A DNA stretch of 52,852 nt from an uncultured Clostridia bacterium (GTDB taxonomy: Bacteria; Bacillota; Clostridia; Christensenellales; Pumilibacteraceae). Positions 47,696-52,852 of the stretch are shown here, in pieces. The position numbers were made by a program, and so were the translations under genes. The notes beneath the pieces were generated by a model that was given only the letters and a program-made list of their open reading frames with translations, searched no databases and was not told the origin of the DNA. Numbering within the stretch: the stretch's first letter is position 1; each line of letters begins with the position of its first letter. The DNA lies in contig CAKQDN010000010.1 of assembly GCA_934229275.1 (NCBI GenBank), positions 1 through 52,852 of the forward strand, written 5' to 3'.

Positions 47696-49011
47696 ATCTG
47701 CCCGAAAAATACGCGCTCCGCATGAAAAATCTGCTTGGGTCGGAGTTCGACGACTACGTTCGCTCGCTCGATATGCCGCCCGTCCGCGCGCTTAAAGTCA
47801 ATACCGATAAAATATCGGTCGACGATTTTATCCGCTATTCGGGACTGAATCTCGAAAAATGCGGATTTGCGGACGACTGTCTGTTTCTCCGCTCGGACGA
47901 AAAAGTGGGCAGAACGCCCTTTCACCACGGCGGAGCGATATACGTTCAGGAACCGGGTGCAATGCTGCCGGTAATCGCCGCGAATTTACAAAAAACCGAC
48001 GTCGCGCTCGATCTGTGCGCCGCTCCGGGCGGAAAAACCGTTCAGGCGGCAGGCAAAGTGCGCGAACTCGTGTCCAACGAGGTCGACGTCAAACGCGCAA
48101 AAACTCTGGTCGGAAACGTCGTGCGGACGGGACTGAAAAACGTCGTCGTCACGAACGCGTTCCCCGATAAACTGTGCGAATATTTTCCCGAGTATTTCGA
48201 CGCCGTGATATGCGACGTTCCGTGTTCGGGCGAAGGCATGATGCGAAAGGAACCGCAAGCCGTCCTTAACTGGAGCGAAGAAAACGTGTCGGGATGCGCC
48301 GCGCGGCAGAGGGAAATTCTGCTCTCCGCCGATAAAATGTTGAGAAGCGGCGGCAAACTGGTCTATTCGACCTGCACGTTCGCGCCCGAAGAAAACGAAA
48401 AACAAGTCGAATTTTTGGTAAACGAACTGGGCTATGAACTGCTTCCGCCCTCAGATGCCGTATTGCCGTTCTCGTGCGGCGGAGTGCCGGTCGGAAACCT
48501 TAATCCCGAATACATGCGCCGCGTCTATCCGCACAAAGGAGTGGGCGAAGGTCAGTTTTTCGCCGTGCTTAAAAAGAGCGTATCGGAGAATTCTCCGGAG
48601 GCGCGTTTCAAACCCCGTCCGTGCGAAAAAGTCAAGGCGGTGGACGCGTTTTTCTCGGAATTCGCGAAAGAGAAACCGACTTACTTCATGCTCGGCGACG
48701 TTGCCGTGTCGCCTTCGGTTGCGCTTCCCAAGTTCATGCCCTGCGCGCTCACGAGAGGCGTTAAACTGGGCGAAATCGCAGGCAGCAGATTCGTACCCTC
48801 GCACGACTGTTTTCTCGCCATGAGCGAAATATTCGTAAGCAGTGTCGAAGTTGACGATGCCGCCGCCGAAAAATATCTGCGCGGAGAAGAAATTCCGTGC
48901 GAGAAGAAGGGCTGGTGCGTCGTGGCGTACCGCAGAGTGCCGCTGGGCGGAGGAAAAGCGTCGGGCGGAACGCTTAAAAATCATTACCCGAAAGGGCTGA
49001 GAAACGTATAA
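47692..49011 (+). CDS. RsmF-like rRNA cytosine-C5 methyltransferase
   Basis: 439 residues. SAM-dependent m5C methyltransferase of the RsmB/RsmF (NOL1/NOP2/Sun) group. The SAM loop is LDLCAAPGGKTVQAA near 103-117; the catalytic cysteines are in DVPCSGEGMM near 178 and YSTCTFAPEENE near 224. The C-terminal region (about 270-439) resembles the RNA-binding RsmF extension, with GVPVGNLNPEYMRRVYPHKGVGEGQFFAVL. The start overlaps eda by four bases; the much longer open frame beginning at 47596 is inside eda and rejected. Confidence 0.9.
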   Translation: MNLPEKYALRMKNLLGSEFDDYVRSLDMPPVRALKVNTDKISVDDFIRYSGLNLEKCGFADDCLFLRSDEKVGRTPFHHGGAIYVQEPGAMLPVIAANLQKTDVALDLCAAPGGKTVQAAGKVRELVSNEVDVKRAKTLVGNVVRTGLKNVVVTNAFPDKLCEYFPEYFDAVICDVPCSGEGMMRKEPQAVLNWSEENVSGCAARQREILLSADKMLRSGGKLVYSTCTFAPEENEKQVEFLVNELGYELLPPSDAVLPFSCGGVPVGNLNPEYMRRVYPHKGVGEGQFFAVLKKSVSENSPEARFKPRPCEKVKAVDAFFSEFAKEKPTYFMLGDVAVSPSVALPKFMPCALTRGVKLGEIAGSRFVPSHDCFLAMSEIFVSSVEVDDAAAEKYLRGEEIPCEKKGWCVVAYRRVPLGGGKASGGTLKNHYPKGLRNV

Positions 49012-49040
49012 AATTCGACGAAAAAGTAAATACTCGTTGT

Positions 49041-49172
49041 ATGAAAAACAAGATTAAAAATATTTTCGAGAAAATCAAAAACGCGTTCAAAAGCAAAACC
49101 GACCCCGACGGCAGTTACACCGGTAACGCCGAAAACGGCGACAAACCCACTCAGGACGCCGACGACCTGTAA
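49041..49172 (+). CDS. Possible small protein (43 residues)
   Basis: ATG 49041 to TAA 49172. A basic, probably helical first half (KNKIKNIFEKIKNAFKSK) is followed by an acidic, polar second half. Codon use is like that of real genes here and it precedes the terminator at 49196, but there is no clear ribosome site. I do not recognise it. Confidence 0.4.
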   Translation: MKNKIKNIFEKIKNAFKSKTDPDGSYTGNAENGDKPTQDADDL

Positions 49173-49195
49173 CGCAAAACTCAATAAAACGAAGC

Positions 49196-49230
49196 AAAAA
49201 CGGCTAATCGCTTGATTATAGCCGTTTTTT
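49196..49230 (+). terminator. Intrinsic terminator after the RsmF-like gene
   Basis: AAAAACGGCTA (49196-49206) pairs with TAGCCGTTTTT (49219-49229) around a 12-nt loop, with the T run. The next gene's -35 box lies in this loop. Confidence 0.88.
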
Positions 49231-49240
49231 GTGTTATAAT
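49212..49240 (+). promoter_or_regulatory. Promoter overlapping the preceding terminator
   Basis: TTGATT at 49212-49217, a 17-bp spacer and TATAAT at 49235-49240. The predicted start, 49246-49248, coincides with ATG 49248. Confidence 0.75.
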
Positions 49241-49247
49241 TCTATGT

Positions 49248-49655
49248 ATGAAAGATACGTTAAGAAAAATAATAGCCTGGACGGGGCTTGTGTTCATGAC
49301 TGCGTTTTTCTGCACCATGGTCGCAACCCTGATCGACAGAAATCTGCTGTGGGGCAGAATAACCTACGTTTCGCTTGCCTGTCTGATAGTCGGGCTGGTG
49401 CTGTTCGCTTTAATCTACTTCGACAATAAGGAACGCCGTGCAAAGCAGCAAGCCGAAGACGAAGAAAAGGCGAGAAGAGAAGAAAACAAGCGTAAACGCC
49501 GCGAAAACAGCGAGAAAATCGCTGCCGAAAACGCCGCGAAACAATCGGACGTTACGGCGAACGAGTCTGCTCCCGCCGAAACCGAACCTGCTTCCGAACC
49601 TGTTCCCGAACCCGATAAACCGGACGGACAAAACGGCGGAAACGGCGCAGAATAA
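49248..49655 (+). CDS. Two-helix membrane protein with charged coiled C-terminus
   Basis: 135 residues. Two transmembrane helices (about 8-26 and 33-54) separated by DRNLLWGR, then a strongly charged segment (about 58-92, NKERRAKQQAEDEEKARREENKRKRRE) likely to form a coiled coil, then an Ala/Glu/Pro tail. No family is recognised. ATG 49248 lacks a ribosome site and sits at the predicted transcription start; an out-of-frame ATG at 49244 is not used. The open frame upstream to 49212 is inside the terminator. Confidence 0.7.
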   Translation: MKDTLRKIIAWTGLVFMTAFFCTMVATLIDRNLLWGRITYVSLACLIVGLVLFALIYFDNKERRAKQQAEDEEKARREENKRKRRENSEKIAAENAAKQSDVTANESAPAETEPASEPVPEPDKPDGQNGGNGAE

Positions 49656-49659
49656 CGCT

Positions 49660-50400
49660 TTACAAAGCCTTGTCCGCCTGACTTTTGCCGCGGACAAGTC
49701 CTGCTATCGACAGCGCGAGCATAAGTGCAGAAAAGCACAAAAACCACACCGAAAAGCCGTTTAAAAGGGACAGGGCAAGCATAAACCCGGCTCCGGCGGC
49801 AAGACGCGCGCTGTTCTCTTTCCGCGCCGCGCCGTTAAGAAAAGCGAGTATGCGTTTTAATACGTTCGGCTTTTTCTCTATCGGCAAAGGCATGCGCTTT
49901 TCGGCGATTTCGCAAAAACGGTCGAATCCGATCGTGCGCAGATTTTTTCCGCAGGCTTGAGCGTCCTCGGCGGCGCCCGGAGCAAACGACGATACGACCA
50001 GAAGCGTTTTTCTCTTCGCGTTCAGCGCGTAGTCGATCGCCGCGTTTCTCGTGAGCGCGTCGGGCTTTAAGTAAAACATAACGTCGTACGCGTCGGTACG
50101 CAGCCCGAAGTCCGCCGCTTCGCACTGCCGCTTTTTCGGAAAATACGGCAGAAAAAACTCGGCGATTTCGCGGTTCGTCTTGTAGTAAAAAGACGGAAGA
50201 AGGCGCGAATAATCCTTTTTAACGGGCTTTTTTCTGCGGATTTCCGACGGCAGCGCGACTATCGCGAACGCAATCGCGGCGGCGGAGGAGCACTTAGAAA
50301 CCTTGTCGCCGACGGCAAACCCGAAAATATAATAAGCCGCGAAAAACACGGTCAGAACGCCCAAAAAGCGGTCGAGAATATCGGATATTTTTATATTCAT
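49660..50400 (-). CDS. Membrane protein of unknown function
   Basis: 246 residues. Two hydrophobic helices near the N-terminus (about 12-28 and 37-50) and two near the C-terminus (about 196-214 and 217-237) flank a soluble middle of about 130 residues containing DVMFYLKPDALTRNAAIDYA, KRKTLLVVSSFAPGAAEDA and RTIGFDRFCEIAEKR. The middle has an alternating strand/helix feel like a small nucleotide- or nuclease-type fold, but no motif is certain. It ends 4 bp from the convergent gene at 49655. Confidence 0.7.
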   Translation of the reverse strand: MNIKISDILDRFLGVLTVFFAAYYIFGFAVGDKVSKCSSAAAIAFAIVALPSEIRRKKPVKKDYSRLLPSFYYKTNREIAEFFLPYFPKKRQCEAADFGLRTDAYDVMFYLKPDALTRNAAIDYALNAKRKTLLVVSSFAPGAAEDAQACGKNLRTIGFDRFCEIAEKRMPLPIEKKPNVLKRILAFLNGAARKENSARLAAGAGFMLALSLLNGFSVWFLCFSALMLALSIAGLVRGKSQADKAL

Positions 50401-50445
50401 ATGCCGATTATTGCCCGTCTATCGGGTAAAAATACGAGATAATTT

Positions 50446-51450
50446 ATGAAAACAGAAATTTTTGTTCCATCAAAAGAAAACTACGAAAAATGCGGCAGAC
50501 TGATAAGGTCCGGCGAACTGGTCGCCTTTCCCACCGAAACGGTGTACGGACTGGGCGCAAACGCGCTCGACCCCGAGGCGGTTAAAAAGGTCTACCTCGC
50601 AAAAGGCAGACCGAGCGACAATCCGCTCATCGTCCACATCGCCTCGCCCGAGGACATCGACAAAGTGGCGCGCTCCGTTCCCGATAAAGCAAGGCTCGTA
50701 ATCGAGAAATTCATGCCCGGGTCCGTCACCGTCGTCATGCCCAAACGCCCCGAAATTCCCGATTGCGTCACGGGCGGACTGGATACCGTCGCCGTTCGTA
50801 TGCCGCTGCACCCGGTCGCTCTTGAATTTATCCGCGCCTGCGGTGTTCCGATCTGCGCTCCCAGTGCCAATACAAGCACACGACCCAGCCCGACGAGAGC
50901 ATCGCATGTATACGACGACCTCGGCGGTAAAATCGCAGCCATTTTAGACGGAGGAGCGTGCTCGGTCGGCGTCGAATCGACGGTCATCGACTTCGTCGGA
51001 GATACCCCGAGATTGCTGCGCGCCGGAGGTATGCCGCTCGAACCGCTCGAAGAGGTTATAGGCAAAATTCAGCGCGAAGTCAAAAGCGACAAACCGCTCT
51101 GCCCCGGAATGAAATACAAACATTACGCCCCTTCGTGCGACGTGACTGTCGTCATGCCCGGCTCCGCTCAGCAGAAAAAAACAGCCGAATTATACGATAA
51201 ATTTGTTTCGGAAGGCAAAAAAACGGTTATAATGACGCTTGAAGGTCACATTTCGGCATACGGCGACAGAAACGTTTTCAACGTCGGAAAAGACAGCCGC
51301 GAGTACGCTCACAACCTGTTTTCGCTACTCCGCGAGTGCGATAAAGAGGGCTTCGAAGCCGCCGTTGCCGAAGGCGTTACCGACGAAGGGTACGGTCTGT
51401 CGGTCATGAACCGCGTCTGCAAATCCGCAGGCGGAAAAATAATCGGATAA
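50446..51450 (+). CDS. sua5: Threonylcarbamoyl-AMP synthase (Sua5/YwlC)
   Basis: 334 residues, the long two-domain form. It makes threonylcarbamoyl-AMP for t6A at position 37 of ANN-decoding tRNAs. The YrdC-like domain has FPTETVYGLGANA near 25-37, the KxR..SxN set in KGRPSDNPLIVHI near 54-66, CAPSANTSTRPSPT near 140, and VGVESTVID near 175. A Sua5 C-terminal domain follows (about 220-334), joined by CPGMKYKHYAPSC. No clear ribosome site precedes ATG 50446. rpiB follows 24 bp later. Confidence 0.95.
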   Translation: MKTEIFVPSKENYEKCGRLIRSGELVAFPTETVYGLGANALDPEAVKKVYLAKGRPSDNPLIVHIASPEDIDKVARSVPDKARLVIEKFMPGSVTVVMPKRPEIPDCVTGGLDTVAVRMPLHPVALEFIRACGVPICAPSANTSTRPSPTRASHVYDDLGGKIAAILDGGACSVGVESTVIDFVGDTPRLLRAGGMPLEPLEEVIGKIQREVKSDKPLCPGMKYKHYAPSCDVTVVMPGSAQQKKTAELYDKFVSEGKKTVIMTLEGHISAYGDRNVFNVGKDSREYAHNLFSLLRECDKEGFEAAVAEGVTDEGYGLSVMNRVCKSAGGKIIG

Positions 51451-51474
51451 ATTTACTTAAAGGAGATAAAAATA

Positions 51475-51927
51475 ATGAAAATTGCAATTGCCGGCGATCA
51501 CGCCGCTCCCGCTCTCAAAGCAAAAGTAGTCGAACATCTTTCGGCTCAGGGCTACGACGTCGTCGATTTCGGCACGAACACGCCCGATTCCGTCGACTAT
51601 CCCGACTACGCCATAAAAGTTGCGGAGGCGGTCGCCGCAAAACAGGCAGACCTCGGTATTCTCATCTGCGGCACCGGTATAGGAATGAGCATCGCCGCAA
51701 ATAAGGTTAAGGGCATCCGCTGCGCTCTTTGCTCGGACACGTTTTCCGCGCACGCCACGCGCGAACACAACGACGCCAATATTCTCGCGTTCGGCGAAAG
51801 AGTGGTGGGCGAGGGACTTGCTCTCGATATCGTCGATACGTTCGTCAGAACGCCGTTTTCCGCCGCTCCCCGTCACATCGCGAGAATAAACAAGATAACG
51901 GCTATCGAACAAAAATATTTCAAATAA
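51475..51927 (+). CDS. rpiB: Ribose 5-phosphate isomerase B
   Basis: 150 residues, usual length. It interconverts ribose 5-phosphate and ribulose 5-phosphate. Motifs: AGDHAAPALK near 6-15, ICGTGIGMSIAANKVKGIRCAL near 64-85 with the catalytic cysteine, and EHNDANILAFGERV near 99. AAGGAG lies 7 bp upstream. In the Sua5-RpiB order typical of Firmicutes. Confidence 0.96.
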   Translation: MKIAIAGDHAAPALKAKVVEHLSAQGYDVVDFGTNTPDSVDYPDYAIKVAEAVAAKQADLGILICGTGIGMSIAANKVKGIRCALCSDTFSAHATREHNDANILAFGERVVGEGLALDIVDTFVRTPFSAAPRHIARINKITAIEQKYFK

Positions 51928-51961
51928 TACTGCCAAAAGACGGTTTTTTGCCCCAAAACGT

Positions 51962-51990
51962 TTGATTCGGAGCAAAAATTATGCTATAAT
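51962..51990 (+). promoter_or_regulatory. Promoter of ppdK
   Basis: TTGATT at 51962-51967, a 17-bp spacer and TATAAT at 51985-51990. The 75-nt leader contains a CTGAACG/CGTTTCAG stem. Confidence 0.8.
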
Positions 51991-52064
51991 GTAAAGCGGC
52001 TGAACGCATAACGCGTTTCAGTCGTATAAGACGTGAAAAAATTTAATTTAAGGAGATTAAATAA

Positions 52065-52852
52065 ATGGCACACAAGTATGTTTATTTGTTTACCGAAGGT
52101 AACGCGAAAATGCGCGAACTTTTGGGCGGCAAAGGCGCAAACCTTGCGGAAATGACCAACATCGGTCTTCCCGTTCCCCAGGGCTTCACTATTTCCACCG
52201 AAGCCTGCACTCAGTATTATGAGGACGGAAAGCAGATCAATTCCGAAATTCAGGCGCAGATCATGGAATACATCGAAAAGATGGAAAAGATCACCGGAAA
52301 GAAATTCGGCGACCTCGAAAATCCTCTTCTCGTTTCCGTTCGTTCGGGCGCAAGAGCGTCCATGCCCGGTATGATGGACACCATCCTCAACCTCGGCTTG
52401 AACGAGCAGGTGGTAGAAGTGCTTGCAAAGAAGTCCGGTAACCCCAGATGGGCTTGGGACTGCTACAGAAGATTCATTCAGATGTTCTCCGACGTCGTTA
52501 TGGAAGTCGGCAAGAAATACTTCGAAGCGCTCATCGACAAGATGAAGGAAAAGAAGGGCGTCACCTACGACGTCGAACTCACCGCAGAAGATCTCAAAGA
52601 ACTGGCAACCGAGTTCAAAGCAGAATATAAAGAAAAAATCGGTAAGGACTTCCCCTCCGATCCGAAGGAACAACTCTTTGAAGCAATCAAGGCAGTGTTC
52701 AGAAGTTGGGACAACCCCCGTGCCAACATCTACAGAATGGATCACGACATCCCCTACAGTTGGGGTACCGCTGTAAACGTTCAGATGATGGCGTTCGGCA
52801 ACATGGGCGACGATTGCGGAACCGGCGTTGCGTTCACTCGTAACCCCGCTAC
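52065..52852 (+). CDS. ppdK: Pyruvate, phosphate dikinase (N-terminal part, cut by the window end)
   Basis: 262 codons are present out of roughly 875. It interconverts pyruvate, ATP and phosphate with phosphoenolpyruvate, AMP and pyrophosphate, common in anaerobic glycolysis. The ATP-grasp domain begins here: LLGGKGANLAEM near 20-31, GLPVPQGFTIST, SVRSGARASMPGMMDTILNLG near 91-111, and MMAFGNMGDDCGTGVAFTRNP at the edge. AAGGAG lies 8 bp before ATG 52065. Confidence 0.97.
   Translation, partial: MAHKYVYLFTEGNAKMRELLGGKGANLAEMTNIGLPVPQGFTISTEACTQYYEDGKQINSEIQAQIMEYIEKMEKITGKKFGDLENPLLVSVRSGARASMPGMMDTILNLGLNEQVVEVLAKKSGNPRWAWDCYRRFIQMFSDVVMEVGKKYFEALIDKMKEKKGVTYDVELTAEDLKELATEFKAEYKEKIGKDFPSDPKEQLFEAIKAVFRSWDNPRANIYRMDHDIPYSWGTAVNVQMMAFGNMGDDCGTGVAFTRNPA

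Overview
This 52.9 kb window is chromosomal DNA from a low-to-mid GC Gram-positive bacterium of the class Clostridia, most likely an uncultured gut or rumen lineage. This is inferred from: a SpoVT-like sporulation regulator; the greA-lysS, tmk-holB-ricT and rpsF-ssb-rpsR gene orders; strong TTGACA-N17-TATAAT promoters and AGGAGG-type ribosome binding sites; pyruvate phosphate dikinase; and many lipoproteins with the N-terminal signals of a single-membrane cell. The order is not assigned. No prophage, insertion sequence, CRISPR array or rRNA was seen. Genes run almost entirely on the + strand; only three (37042-39478 and 49660-50400) are reversed.

Layout. 1-1600: end of an unknown gene, fused ispDF, then tRNA-Ala and tRNA-Ile. 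1600-8000: a gene-poor stretch with an intergenic repeat family around a TasA-like beta-helix surface protein, rsmG, a DUF975-type membrane protein and mnmE. 8000-18200: housekeeping (smpB, dnaX, ybaB, recR, a glycerophosphodiesterase, trkA-trkH potassium uptake, spoVT-like, secG, rnr). 18200-26100: a secreted low-complexity protein, greA, lysS, then a tightly overlapped cluster (membrane protein, short Orn/Lys/Arg decarboxylase-like protein, tmk, holB, ricT) and a small ferredoxin. 26200-34200: upp, then two large lipoproteins, a GH43-like glycosidase and a 1418-residue multi-domain binding protein. 34300-39500: purB, an AlkD-like protein, two small or repeat-rich lipoproteins and argD. 39600-45300: an MsmX-type sugar ABC ATPase with an unusually long triplicated C-terminus, a YfcE phosphodiesterase, a collagen-like/HtrA/PDZ lipoprotein and a phosphopantetheinyl transferase. 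45300-52852: rpsF-ssb-rpsR, a cytidine-deaminase-like enzyme, KDPG aldolase, an RsmF-like methyltransferase, membrane proteins, Sua5, rpiB and the start of ppdK.

How it fits together. Most operons serve translation (tRNA genes, rsmG, mnmE, smpB, lysS, rpsF, rpsR, rsmF-like, sua5) and replication or repair (dnaX, recR, holB, tmk, ssb, alkD-like). Set into this is a cell-surface layer: five lipoproteins and a SipW-type secreted protein. The GH43-like enzyme, its large partner and the sugar ABC ATPase suggest capture and import of plant or host glycans, with KDPG aldolase, RpiB and PpdK downstream in sugar metabolism; that link is inference.

Most unusual points: an ABC ATPase with three tandem regulatory domains; a collagen-like HtrA lipoprotein; a matched pair of palindromic operators around the promoter of the TasA/beta-helix gene; two genes whose promoters predict leaderless mRNAs, one with its -35 box inside the preceding terminator loop; a 189-bp inverted-repeat element belonging to a modular repeat family; and tRNA-Ala with C at position 33. 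I saw no complete multi-gene system that I would call new with confidence.
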